Source: Loktanella atrilutea (lineage in GTDB: Bacteria; Pseudomonadota; Alphaproteobacteria; Rhodobacterales; Rhodobacteraceae). Taken from it: a stretch of 52,095 nt of DNA. Location of the stretch: assembly GCF_900128995.1 (NCBI RefSeq), contig NZ_FQUE01000014.1:1-52095 (forward strand). The letters run 5' to 3'. The notes under the pieces are model-generated. The model was not told where the DNA came from, did not search any database, and worked only from the letters and a program-made list of their open reading frames with translations. The translations under genes were made by a program, and so were the position numbers. This document shows positions 25,542 through 33,146 of the stretch, in pieces. The number at the start of each line of letters is the position of its first letter. The first letter of the stretch is position 1.

Positions 25542-26900
25542 TCAGCCGCGCGATACCGGCGGATCGGTATATCGGGTCGTGGCATCCGCAACCTGCATGG
25601 GTTCCGGTATCTCGCCGGTCCATTCGGCGGCTTGTGTGCCCGGCGGGTTGTCATACCAACCGGGGTCCGCATAATCGTCTGACGCGATGCCGGGGCGGAC
25701 CTTTACGACGGAAAACATACCCCCCATCTCGATGGGGCCGTACTTGCCCCAACCGGACATCATCGGTGCAGTATTCTTGGGGATCGGCATCTCCATCTCG
25801 CCCATGTCGGCCATGCCGGCGGTCCCCATCGGCATGTATTCCGGCTGCACGCGCCGGATTTTCTGCGTCACGTTGGTCTTGTCGGCCCCGATGAACGTCG
25901 GGACGTCGTGGCCCATGGCGTTCATCGTGTGGTGCGACTTGTGACAATGGATTGCCCAGTCGCCCTCGTGTTCGGCTTTGAAATCGAACGCACGCATGGC
26001 ACCCACGGGGATGTCGATCGACACCTCGGACCACGCCACGTCGGGGTTCACCCAGCCACCGTCAGTGCAGGAGACTTTGAAGTCGTAGCCGTGCATGTGG
26101 ATCGGGTGATTGGTCATTGTCAGGTTCCCAACACGCACGCGCACGTCATCGCCCTTGTTCACGACCAGTGGATCGATGCCCGGAAAAATACGGCTGTTCC
26201 AGGTCCACAGGTTGAAGTCGGTCATCTCCATGATGCGCGGAATGTAGGTGCCCGGATCGATGTCGAAGGCGTTCAGCATGATCAGGAAATCGCGCTCGAC
26301 ACGACGGAACGTGGGATCTTTTGGGTGGACAATAAACATACCCATCATGCCCATGGCCATCTGCACCATTTCGTCGGCGTGCGGATGGTACATGAACGTG
26401 CCCGATTTGATCAGATCGAACTCATAGGCAAAGGTCTTGCCCGGCGGAATTCCCGGGTGGCTCAGTCCCTGTACGCCGTCCATGCCGGACGGCAGGATCA
26501 GCCCGTGCCAGTGGACGGTCGTGTGCTCCGGCAGGCGGTTGGTGACAAAGATCCGGACCCGGTCGCCCTCGACCGCTTCGATTGTCGGGCCGATGGATGT
26601 GCCGTTGTAGCCCCACAGGTAGGCCGTGGTACCTTCGGTCAGTTCCCGTTCGACAGGTTCGGCAACAAGGTGGAATTCCTTGACCCCGTCCTTCATCCGG
26701 TGCGGCAGCGTCCAGCCGTTCAGCGTGACGACCGGGTTGTAGTCGGGACCGGAGGAGGGCGCGACAGGCGGCTGCGTTCCCGCCGCATCTGTCAGGGCCG
26801 CCTCTGGCAGGCTGCGGTTGTCGGTCTGGGACCACGCCTTGGTCGATACCAAGGTTGCCCCTGCCACTCCGGTTCCCAAAAGTTGACGTCTGTTCATCAT
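25542..26900 (-). CDS. Multicopper oxidase, Tat-exported
   Basis: 452-residue oxidase with a twin-arginine leader (MMNRRQLLGTGVAGATLV). All four copper-binding blocks are present: HWHG (130-133), HPH (172-174), HPIHMHG (265-271) and HCHKSHHTMNAMG (318-330). It would oxidise Cu(I) to Cu(II) in the periplasm using oxygen. A Met-rich stretch follows the last copper motif (PEYMPMGTAGMADMGEMEMP). It is shorter than CopA-type oxidases of 550-600 residues and resembles the two-domain-sized nitrite-reductase-like or CumA-type proteins. It sits between tolC-type and cupredoxin genes. Confidence 0.85.
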   Translation of the reverse strand: MMNRRQLLGTGVAGATLVSTKAWSQTDNRSLPEAALTDAAGTQPPVAPSSGPDYNPVVTLNGWTLPHRMKDGVKEFHLVAEPVERELTEGTTAYLWGYNGTSIGPTIEAVEGDRVRIFVTNRLPEHTTVHWHGLILPSGMDGVQGLSHPGIPPGKTFAYEFDLIKSGTFMYHPHADEMVQMAMGMMGMFIVHPKDPTFRRVERDFLIMLNAFDIDPGTYIPRIMEMTDFNLWTWNSRIFPGIDPLVVNKGDDVRVRVGNLTMTNHPIHMHGYDFKVSCTDGGWVNPDVAWSEVSIDIPVGAMRAFDFKAEHEGDWAIHCHKSHHTMNAMGHDVPTFIGADKTNVTQKIRRVQPEYMPMGTAGMADMGEMEMPIPKNTAPMMSGWGKYGPIEMGGMFSVVKVRPGIASDDYADPGWYDNPPGTQAAEWTGEIPEPMQVADATTRYTDPPVSRG

Positions 26901-26930
26901 CTGTCTTTTTCCTTTTGTGAGATTTCAGGG

Positions 26931-28394
26931 TTAGTGTCCGGCCCCGCCACCGGCGGCCAGTTCGACGCCGCCGGCATCGCCGCCCCCTGCCCCGCCACCG
27001 CCACCGTAAATGGCTGCGTCAAGGCCGGCTGCGGCGAGCCAGAACTGGTGTTTGGCCTCGGCCGCATTGAGCTTGCTGGCCAGTCCTTCGCGGACATCGA
27101 CAAGCAGTTCGAATGTGCTGGTGATCATGCCGTTGTTGGCCAGAAGGGATTCCTCATCGATGATCCTGCGCAGCGGCAGGACGACGTCGCGGTACTGCTT
27201 CGCGATGGCGTAGGTGCCGCGATACCTGGTCTCGGCAACCCGCGCCTCCGAGCGCACCGCAACGGCTATTTCTGCCAGACTGTTCGCCGCCTGCAGATAA
27301 GACAGTTCCGCCTTACGCATGCGGGCCTTGCCGCTGTCGTAGATCGGGATCTGAAACTCCAGCTCGGCTTGCGGCAGGATCTTTGTCTCTACATCGCCGT
27401 CTTCGCCCACTTCGCGTTCCAGCTCCGCACCGGCAATCACCTCAAGATCCGTCAGGACGCGGGTCGCGTCCGTCAGCCCGTAAGCCTGTGCCGTCGCCGC
27501 AAGGCTCAGCCGTGCCACTTCCAGATCGACGCGGTTCTGCAAGGCCTGCGCCTCAATGGCGCCGGTACCACGAAGATTCCCCGGAAGTTGTGGCAAGGCA
27601 TCGGGGACAAAATAGTCCACTTCTGTGCCCCACAATCCCATCAGGCGTGTCAGCTGCTCCTTGGCCACGGATGCGTCCAGACGGGCTTCCGCCGTCTGGG
27701 CGGCAATTTCCGCGTCAAAGACCTGCTCACGCGCCTGACCCGCGCGGTTCAAGGCACCGGTCTGACCCAACTGCTGCGCCAGTTCAGACGACGCGTCAGC
27801 CGCCTGCGACGCTTGATTGAGAAACGTCACCGTCTCGAACGCGGCAACGGCATCGATCCAGGCGGTACGCGTTTCCGCCGCCAGTGTTAGCGTGTCAACG
27901 ACGGCCTGCATCTGGGCACGCTGGAAATCGGCCTGCGCCACGGCAACGCGGCGCTTTCGGGTTGGCGCATCGAGGAGATTGACCCTGGCAAGGGATTCCA
28001 GAGCCCTGAACAGTCCAAGTTCCGGTGCGCCGATTCCGAGCAGGCCAACAGAGACAATCGGATTCTCCGGTGTCGACTCCTGCCAGATGTCGGCCGCCGA
28101 CAGGCCCACGGCGGCATAGGACGCCTGCAGGCCGCGATTGTTCAGCAAGGCAACCTGCACCGCCGTATCGGCCGTGATCGTCTTGCGATGCGTCAGAGCG
28201 TGGATCTCCTTCGCAACCTGTTGCGACTGGGCGCTGGTCTGCAACCAGACGGACTTACGACCCGTCGCGGCCCGGGTCTTGTCCGCAACAAGGGAAAATC
28301 CGGCGTCAGGTGCCGTGATCCCGGGTGGGAGTGTCGTGGCACAGGCCCCGAGGGCCAGAGGGAATGCGATGACCGTCATCTTGAGCACCCGCAT
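26931..28394 (-). CDS. cusC: TolC-family outer-membrane factor (CusC-like lipoprotein)
   Basis: 487-residue outer-membrane efflux protein. A lipobox LGAC (lipidated Cys about residue 18) follows a short hydrophobic leader. Two OEP repeats follow, with coiled-coil stretches such as AASSELAQQLGQTGALNRAGQAREQVFDAEI. The last 30 residues form a Gly/Ala-rich tail ending GGGAGH, unusual for the family. The ATG at 28394 overlaps the stop of the upstream small lipoprotein. It probably forms the outer channel for the CusA/CusB pair encoded 10 kb away. Confidence 0.85.
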   Translation of the reverse strand: MRVLKMTVIAFPLALGACATTLPPGITAPDAGFSLVADKTRAATGRKSVWLQTSAQSQQVAKEIHALTHRKTITADTAVQVALLNNRGLQASYAAVGLSAADIWQESTPENPIVSVGLLGIGAPELGLFRALESLARVNLLDAPTRKRRVAVAQADFQRAQMQAVVDTLTLAAETRTAWIDAVAAFETVTFLNQASQAADASSELAQQLGQTGALNRAGQAREQVFDAEIAAQTAEARLDASVAKEQLTRLMGLWGTEVDYFVPDALPQLPGNLRGTGAIEAQALQNRVDLEVARLSLAATAQAYGLTDATRVLTDLEVIAGAELEREVGEDGDVETKILPQAELEFQIPIYDSGKARMRKAELSYLQAANSLAEIAVAVRSEARVAETRYRGTYAIAKQYRDVVLPLRRIIDEESLLANNGMITSTFELLVDVREGLASKLNAAEAKHQFWLAAAGLDAAIYGGGGGAGGGDAGGVELAAGGGAGH

Positions 28395-28618
28395 CACAGA
28401 TCCGCCTGTGATGAGTTGGACTCGCGCCAGTCGGCAGGATCCATAACGGGGCGGACGGTATAATTCTGGATAGGGTTGACGTACCCGGTCTGCCGGGCAG
28501 CCACCGTGGCCGTCGCAGGCGCGGCAATATAGGCCGTGTCTGGCAAGGGTGTCGGCGGCGGCATGCACGCTGCCAGCGTCAGGGGCAAGGCCCCGACGAA
28601 TAGTAATCTGAATGTCAC
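28394..28618 (-). CDS. Small lipoprotein upstream of the TolC-like gene
   Basis: 74-residue lipoprotein: leader MTFRLLFVGALPLTLAAC with the lipobox LAAC, then a proline-rich start and a short C-terminal part (YTVRPVMDPADWRESNSSQADL). I do not know the family by name, but small lipoproteins of this kind recur beside cusC-like genes. Its stop overlaps the start of the TolC-like gene, so the two are coupled and may be co-inserted in the outer membrane. Confidence 0.6.
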   Translation of the reverse strand: MTFRLLFVGALPLTLAACMPPPTPLPDTAYIAAPATATVAARQTGYVNPIQNYTVRPVMDPADWRESNSSQADL

Positions 28619-28646
28619 GAAGTATCCTGCTCTGCTGAATGCGGTC

Positions 28647-28672
28647 CCTCTCGTTCGAGGGACCGATATCTG
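28647..28672. terminator. Hairpin between secreted-protein genes
   Basis: Perfect inverted repeat CGGTCCCTC / GAGGGACCG with an eight-base loop between the Cys/His-rich protein gene (stop at 28699) and the small lipoprotein start (28618). No long T run follows, so termination may be partial. It separates two minus-strand units. Confidence 0.45.
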
Positions 28673-28698
28673 AAGTCAGGCCCGCCTGCGGGCCGCGA

Positions 28699-29085
28699 TC
28701 AGAATGTCAGAGAGGGCGGACGGATGAAGCTGATAGCAGCGTGACGCGGTACCATCGCGAGATAGAACGGATCGATCGAAGTCAAACGACCCGTGGGGCC
28801 ATTGATGCGTGATGGACCGCCCAGAATCGTCGCGCAGGCCTGAACGCAACAATTGCCATCCTCGTTGCCGTGCATATCGGAGCCATGATTGGCAGGGCAT
28901 GCCGCACGGGCTTCGTGCACTTCATGCTCGGCGATCTCATCAGATGACATCGTCGTTTCATGGTCGTGCTGCTGCTGCTGCTGCGCTGACAACGGCCCCG
29001 CCAACGCGCCGAACGCCAGAACCGCGGCCACGGCAATCACCATGGCACAGCGCAGGAGTTTCAGAAGGGTGTCGAGAGTTGTCAT
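28699..29085 (-). CDS. Secreted His/Cys-rich protein, DUF2946-like layout
   Basis: 128-residue protein with an N-terminal hydrophobic signal (MVIAVAAVLAFGALAGPLSA), a Gln/His stretch (QQQQQHDHETTM) and a Cys/His part (ACPANHG, GNCCVQACA). The tail after it is hydrophobic. Composition and position resemble DUF2946-type proteins of copper operons, though the match is loose. A TTGACG-N17-TACGTA promoter-like pair lies only about 8 bases before the ATG, which would make the message nearly leaderless, so one of these calls may be off. Confidence 0.5.
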   Translation of the reverse strand: MTTLDTLLKLLRCAMVIAVAAVLAFGALAGPLSAQQQQQHDHETTMSSDEIAEHEVHEARAACPANHGSDMHGNEDGNCCVQACATILGGPSRINGPTGRLTSIDPFYLAMVPRHAAISFIRPPSLTF

Positions 29086-29424
29086 GAAAGCCTACGTAAA
29101 TTTGGATCTGGCACCCGTCAATTGCTACTTTGACATTTGGCGTCGCACTGCAGCATTTTGCCGATGGTCTGATGCATCGAAACACCTACGCCAGCGGGTC
29201 TCTCCGGCTAAAATCCCGCAATATTCTTTAATCGTTCACGTTTTAGTAGAGATCGGGAAGATCGTCCGACAGGCGAACGACGCTTACCTTATTTGTTCAC
29301 GGCAAGATCAAACCGACTGTCGGTGTCGCAGGCTACGGCCACGTGTGCGGTCGCACCCTCTCCAAGCGGGGCAGAAGGGGCCAGACTTTTGCACATTCGA
29401 CGGCCTCGATCTCATCGGGTCAGG
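29086..29424. other. Intergenic region, no gene seen
   Basis: 340 bases between the start of the His/Cys-rich protein and the stop of the sialidase-like gene. The part nearest the start contains the TTGACG (29116-29121) and TACGTA (29093-29098) pair on the minus strand. No coding frame with family features and no clear hairpin are visible in the rest. Confidence 0.3.
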
Positions 29425-30690
29425 TCATTCAGACAGGTCGACCGTTCCGCGCGCGACATGAATGGCGGTCCCATCATCCGGTCGGCCCGCTGCATCGACG
29501 GACGGTGCGGTCCAGGCGATGTAGACGTCGTCCCCTGCCAGCGTCATGCGGGGAAAACCCATCGCGTTCCCCGTGCGATTGACCGCGATGGCGACCGGGT
29601 CTCCGCAGCCGTCCGCCGCGGTCGCTCGGCAAGTCAGCAGCACTTCTCCGGCCGCCGTCCATTCGACCCAACTGACAAGTGCCGATCCGTCCTCAAGTTG
29701 CAGCAGGTCGACCCGGCCCGCGGGTCCGCCCAGATCAATCTGTATTGCCGGACCAAAGCTGGCCCCCCGATCATCCGAGAAGGCCATCTTGACCGCTGGC
29801 ACGCCGCCGGCGCCGGTGAACCAGACCAAGGCCGCATGATCGCCACGGGCTGCGATGGCGGGGCCGTTCACCGGGCATCCGTCGATTTCCCAGCCATCGC
29901 CGCTGACGGGCTGGGGATCGGTCCATGTCCCGTCCACGCGCCGCACCACCGAAATGTCCCTAACCTCGTCCACGGTCCGGTCACGGTAAGCCAGAAGCAC
30001 TGTGCCATCTGTAGTTATGGCCGCACTCGTCTGGCAACAGGTGCAGGTCCGGTCATCCAGCAGCAGCTCGTCAGAAAGGGTCCGGTCGGCCTCTAAAGTC
30101 GTCGCCCGCAGTTGCATGGCACCGGCATCCGCGCCATCGCTGCCGAACGTATCGCCGGTCTCGTATTCCCGCCCGTCGAGCCACATAGCAAGCAGACCGT
30201 CATTTGCATCGGGCAGCAGCGTGACGAAACCGTGTTGGCGGCTCAGGCCATCCCGGTGGGGCACGATGGGGGAGTCCCACGTCTTGCCGTCATCATCCGA
30301 CATCGCAATGTTGATGTCGTAATCATAGTACGAGTCCCCGTTCATCCGGAGCCAGCTGATGGCGATACGGCCGTCCGGCAGGCCCACCGCAGAGGAAAAG
30401 TCCGCGTAGCTGATAAAGAGGTCATCGCCTTCAGCGACCGTGACAGGGGCCGACCAGGTTGCACCGTCATATATCGCGGTTTCGACTTTGGCGAAGGTGT
30501 CACCGGAGACTTCGGTCCAGGACATCAGAACGCGACCGTCGGCCAGCGTCACAAGAGACGGCTCCTCGACGACACCGGTGCTGGGCACGTCGATTTCGGC
30601 CAGCGAGGAAAAGACCTGCGCGGCACCCGGACTGCCGGTCAGGCCGAGCGAGAGGCCCGCGATGAGAAAAACCAGAGAGCCGCGTGTCAT
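29425..30690 (-). CDS. Secreted sialidase-fold (BNR/Asp-box) beta-propeller protein
   Basis: 421-residue secreted protein with signal peptide (LVFLIAGLSLGLTGSPGAAQ) and Asp-box repeats: SDDDGKTWDSP (131-141) and SDDRGASFGPA later, with further weaker blades. Residues 214-220 hold RTCTCCQ, three cysteines in four positions, and further single cysteines follow. True sialidase catalytic residues (Arg triad, Tyr/Glu pair) are not evident, so glycan cleavage should not be assumed. Proteins of this kind turn up beside copper genes, and the CTCC cluster could bind Cu(I). It is separated from copZ by a terminator and is therefore its own unit. Confidence 0.65.
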   Translation of the reverse strand: MTRGSLVFLIAGLSLGLTGSPGAAQVFSSLAEIDVPSTGVVEEPSLVTLADGRVLMSWTEVSGDTFAKVETAIYDGATWSAPVTVAEGDDLFISYADFSSAVGLPDGRIAISWLRMNGDSYYDYDINIAMSDDDGKTWDSPIVPHRDGLSRQHGFVTLLPDANDGLLAMWLDGREYETGDTFGSDGADAGAMQLRATTLEADRTLSDELLLDDRTCTCCQTSAAITTDGTVLLAYRDRTVDEVRDISVVRRVDGTWTDPQPVSGDGWEIDGCPVNGPAIAARGDHAALVWFTGAGGVPAVKMAFSDDRGASFGPAIQIDLGGPAGRVDLLQLEDGSALVSWVEWTAAGEVLLTCRATAADGCGDPVAIAVNRTGNAMGFPRMTLAGDDVYIAWTAPSVDAAGRPDDGTAIHVARGTVDLSE

Positions 30691-30707
30691 GGCAAAAACC
30701 CTTTACA

Positions 30708-30745
30708 CAAAAAACACGACTGCGCCGGTGCGCGGCGCAGTCGTC
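30708..30745 (-). terminator. Rho-independent terminator after copZ
   Basis: Perfect ten-base arms CGACTGCGCC / GGCGCAGTCG around a short loop, with a run of six T on the minus strand after the stem (A run at 30709-30714 on the plus strand). It ends transcription from the copZ gene, whose stop is at 30779, before the sialidase-like gene. Confidence 0.8.
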
Positions 30746-30778
30746 AAAATGAGACCAACTTCGGCGTGACGGCTTGGG

Positions 30779-30976
30779 TCACACCGTTGACGCCGGATAA
30801 CCGGCGTCTTTCAGGGCCGCACGCAGCAGTGCGTCGTCGCGCCCGCTGTCGATGACGACCGTGCGGGCCGGCATATCGAACGACAGGGTCGCGGCGGGGT
30901 CGAGAGCCAGGACCGTTTTCTCAACGGTTGCCTTGCAGTGGCCGCAGCTCATGGCAGGAATGGAATATGTGGTCAT
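30779..30976 (-). CDS. copZ: CopZ-like heavy-metal chaperone (HMA domain)
   Basis: 65-residue single HMA domain starting MTTYSIPAMSCGHCKATVEK; the CGHC pair binds Cu(I). The beta-alpha-beta-beta-alpha-beta length is standard. GGAG lies ahead of the ATG. It is expressed from a CueR-type promoter at 31001-31031 and closed by a strong terminator, so it forms a one-gene unit. Its normal partner, a CopA ATPase, is present here only as a remnant on the other strand. Confidence 0.88.
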   Translation of the reverse strand: MTTYSIPAMSCGHCKATVEKTVLALDPAATLSFDMPARTVVIDSGRDDALLRAALKDAGYPASTV

Positions 30977-31000
30977 CGCAGTCTCCTATGCTGTTGTAGA

Positions 31001-31031
31001 CATATGGGGCCTTCCTCCGCTGGAAGGTCAA
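31001..31031 (-). promoter_or_regulatory. CueR-type promoter for copZ
   Basis: On the minus strand TTGACC (31026-31031) and CATATG (31001-31006) are separated by exactly 19 bases, the lengthened spacer of MerR-family promoters. The spacer contains the dyad CCTTCC-AGCGGA-GGAAGG. This matches the known CueR operator type (ACCTTCC...GGAAGGT). Copper activation of copZ is therefore expected. Confidence 0.8.
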
Positions 31032-31055
31032 ATGCAATTCTGTGGGAATGCACTC

Positions 31056-31086
31056 TTTACCTTCCCCCGACTGGAACCCTTACGAA
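31056..31086 (+). promoter_or_regulatory. CueR-type promoter facing the copA remnant
   Basis: TTTACC (31056-31061) and TACGAA (31081-31086) with a 19-base spacer holding ACCTTCC, then seven bases, then GGAACCCT. It is a second MerR-type promoter, on the plus strand, back to back with that of copZ. It would have driven the copper ATPase gene of which only a remnant is left, and may now transcribe on into the riboswitch and cbtBA. Confidence 0.65.
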
Positions 31087-31117
31087 AGGCGCTGAACCAG
31101 AGCGTGAGGCACTTGTC

Positions 31118-31464
31118 ATGTCCGATATGTCCCCGATCACATTGTCCGTCACCGGCACGTCTTGTGCGCCCTGGGGCAGGTTCAGCGCGCTCTTGTGGCG
31201 GAACCGGGCGTCACGTCGGCGGTGCACAGCGTCACGGCGGCCGCGGTCGATCTGGCGACGGAAGCGGTGCATGTCATGTCCGTCAATCGTGCGACGATGC
31301 GCAGTATCCGCCAGATCCTGTTCTGGGCCTTTGGCTACAATGTGGCGCTGATCCCGGTGGCGGCACCCGTCATCGCCCCGCCAGCCGCACCGCAATCCCG
31401 GCCCATCCTGACCGGAGCGGTGCCGCTTAACGGATATTGCATTTTCGGTTCAGGCTCGGTCTAG
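31118..31464 (+). pseudogene. copA: Copper P-type ATPase (CopA) remnant 1
   Basis: The start reads MSDMSPITLSVTGTSCAP, the beginning of a CopA HMA domain. At the second Cys of CxxC the frame shifts, and the next frame continues GQVQRALVAEPGVTSAV, then DLATEAVHVMSVNRATMRSI. The text then jumps to IRQILFWAFGYNVALIPVAAPV, which belongs near the C-terminus of CopA. The whole catalytic core, with the CPC ion site and the DKTGT phosphorylation site, is missing. The end is scrambled. The gene is dead by both frameshift and internal deletion of roughly 600 codons. Confidence 0.8.
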
Positions 31465-31472
31465 TGATGCTG

Positions 31473-31670
31473 CTTGGTGTTCCATACGCACAAAGTGCAG
31501 GAACCGAACAGGGAATCTGGTCAGGATCGATCCGGTATGGAGATCCGATGCCAGAGCCGCCCCCGCGACTGTAAGCGGTGAGCGACTGCCGATTTGTCCA
31601 CTCACATCCCATGATGTGGGGAAGGCCTGCAGATCGTCACGACCCGCGAGCCAGGAGACCTGCCAGGCAC
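31473..31670 (+). ncRNA. Cobalamin riboswitch
   Basis: The plus strand carries the conserved blocks in order: GCCAGAGCCGCCCCCGCGACTGTAAGCGG (31550-31578), GGGGAAGGC (31618-31626) and the B12 box GCGAGCCAGGAGACCTGCC (31646-31664). These are the hallmarks of the adenosylcobalamin element. It lies 44 bases ahead of cbtB and would switch off cbtBA when cobalamin is plentiful. The 5' limit is approximate. Confidence 0.9.
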
Positions 31671-31713
31671 AATGCAAACCGACCGTCGGGTGTGACGGCA
31701 AGGAGAATGACCT

Positions 31714-31884
31714 ATGAAAACCCTTGTTCAATCGCAGGTGCGCGATGCAAGCGGCACAAGCGCAATTTTCATGGCCCTGGCGATCGGCCTGGCTTTGATC
31801 GCATCCGTTGGCTTTGCCTCGGCCGGTGCCATTCACGACGCGGCCCACGATGCGCGCCACGCGACCGGCTTTCCCTGCCACTGA
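31714..31884 (+). CDS. cbtB: CbtB, small cobalt-transporter subunit
   Basis: 56-residue protein with one transmembrane helix (FMALAIGLALIASVGFASAG) and the His-rich C-terminus HDAAHDARHATGFPCH that defines CbtB. AAGGAG precedes the ATG. It pairs with CbtA just downstream, two bases away. The cobalamin riboswitch upstream is the usual control of this pair, so the assignment to cobalt uptake for B12 is well supported. Confidence 0.88.
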   Translation: MKTLVQSQVRDASGTSAIFMALAIGLALIASVGFASAGAIHDAAHDARHATGFPCH

Positions 31885-31885
31885 T

Positions 31886-32536
31886 ATGCTGCGTCCCATT
31901 CTGACGACCGCGCTGCTGACCGGCGCTGCCGCTGGCGTGACAGCCGGCGTTCTTCATCTTGTCTTCGTTCAGGACATTCTTCTCTCGGCCGAAGCATTCG
32001 AAACTGGATCCGCACAAGGGCCAGCCGCATTTCTGACGATGCGCAATGCGCTGACAATCATGGTCATGGTTTTGCTTTACTGCGGCTATGGCCTGATCCT
32101 CGTCTCACTGATGGCGTTTCGCGGGCAGGCAGGCGACCGGATCGATGCGCGGTCCGGTCTTCTGTGGGGAATCGCCGGTTTTGCCGTCGTCATCCTCGCT
32201 CCGGCGTTTTCGCTGCCTGCACAATTACCGGGGGCGACGGAGACTGATCTTGCCATGCGTCAGATCTGGTGGGTGATATTGGTGCTGTCAGCCGCGGGGG
32301 CTGTCTGGATCCTGGCGTACGGCAAGACGCCTGGCCAATGGGCCGTTGCTGCCCTGCTGCTGGTGGGTCCTCATCTGGTCAGTCCGCGCTTACCGGATGT
32401 CCTGACGGGCCGCGCCCCAATGGAACTGGCGGCACTCTTCACCGCGCGATCGCTTGGCGTCGGATTGCTGACCTGGATCGTCTTGGGAATGGTCGCGGGT
32501 GCCGTCTGGCGGCGCGAACAAGCTGGACCGGCCTGA
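31886..32536 (+). CDS. cbtA: CbtA, cobalt transporter membrane subunit
   Basis: 216-residue membrane protein with about five to six transmembrane helices. The N-terminal segment (LTGAAAGVTAGVLHLVFVQDILLSAE) and the central LLYCGYGLILVSLMAF region are typical of CbtA. It works with the CbtB subunit encoded just before it to bring cobalt into the cell under cobalamin control. The start at 31886 is two bases after the cbtB stop. Confidence 0.85.
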   Translation: MLRPILTTALLTGAAAGVTAGVLHLVFVQDILLSAEAFETGSAQGPAAFLTMRNALTIMVMVLLYCGYGLILVSLMAFRGQAGDRIDARSGLLWGIAGFAVVILAPAFSLPAQLPGATETDLAMRQIWWVILVLSAAGAVWILAYGKTPGQWAVAALLLVGPHLVSPRLPDVLTGRAPMELAALFTARSLGVGLLTWIVLGMVAGAVWRREQAGPA

Positions 32537-32548
32537 ACGACCGAGGAG

Positions 32549-32899
32549 TCAGCTCTCCTTCGCAGGCATGACGGGGATGCGGGCCCGCAGGCAGGACCGC
32601 AGTCTGCCACACGGCCGCGCGTCCTCGATCCACCCGTCCGGAGCCTCCAGATACGTACGGCACGTCGCGATCAGATCTTCGATATCCGTATCGAAGGACA
32701 CACCCGAGAACAGGTACGTGGCGCGACCCTGACCCTGGAGTGCCACAGACGACGGGGTCTGACACGCGCCGAGGCAGGCGGCCGTCGACACGCTCACGGT
32801 GTCGTTCAGACCTGCAGCACCGATGGCCGCCATCAGCCGCAGCCTGGACCCCGTCACAGATGCAGCCAGCGCGCAGGTGTTGCAGATGCAGATGTTCAT
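32549..32899 (-). CDS. DUF1636 ferredoxin-like metal-binding protein
   Basis: 116-residue protein of the DUF1636 family. It begins MNICICNTCA and continues with VSTAACLGACQTP, a pattern of four to five cysteines like that of thioredoxin-fold 2Fe-2S ferredoxins. The frame is also open from a GTG at 32905; the ATG at 32899 is preferred as a more usual start with GAGGGA upstream. DUF1636 genes often sit beside cobalt/cobalamin genes, in keeping with the convergent cbtBA pair. Biochemical role unknown. Confidence 0.72.
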   Translation of the reverse strand: MNICICNTCALAASVTGSRLRLMAAIGAAGLNDTVSVSTAACLGACQTPSSVALQGQGRATYLFSGVSFDTDIEDLIATCRTYLEAPDGWIEDARPCGRLRSCLRARIPVMPAKES

Positions 32900-33090
32900 C
32901 GTCACGGCATTCCCTCTTAATTCTGCCCGGATGGATTGAGGATGGCCATGGCATCGCCGGATTTCAGGTGCCCACGGTTCGCTGAACTCGCTTTCATCCC
33001 GACCTGATGCCTTTCAGCAAAGGTGACGGTTTGCCCAGGTCCGCCTCGGATCTCGGGGTGCTGCATTAAAAATACTAATATTATGGGAAC

Positions 33091-33106
33091 ATTCCAGCGC
33101 CGGAAC
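33091..33106 (+). promoter_or_regulatory. Metal-type dyad upstream of the DUF305 gene
   Basis: TTCC-AGCGCC-GGAA, a dyad of the same spacing as the CueR operator before copZ. It lies 41 bases ahead of the DUF305 start. With 19 bases between GGAACA and TTGCAC a MerR-like promoter can be drawn, but both hexamers are poor. Confidence 0.45.
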
Positions 33107-33146
33107 TTGGTTGCACCTGCAAAGCCGTACTCAAGAAGGATACCCC

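Noticed and set aside
25908-27890. Long open frame on the plus strand opposite the oxidase and TolC genes
   Set aside because: It is antisense to two well-supported genes, has no family features, and its length is explained by GC-rich third positions.
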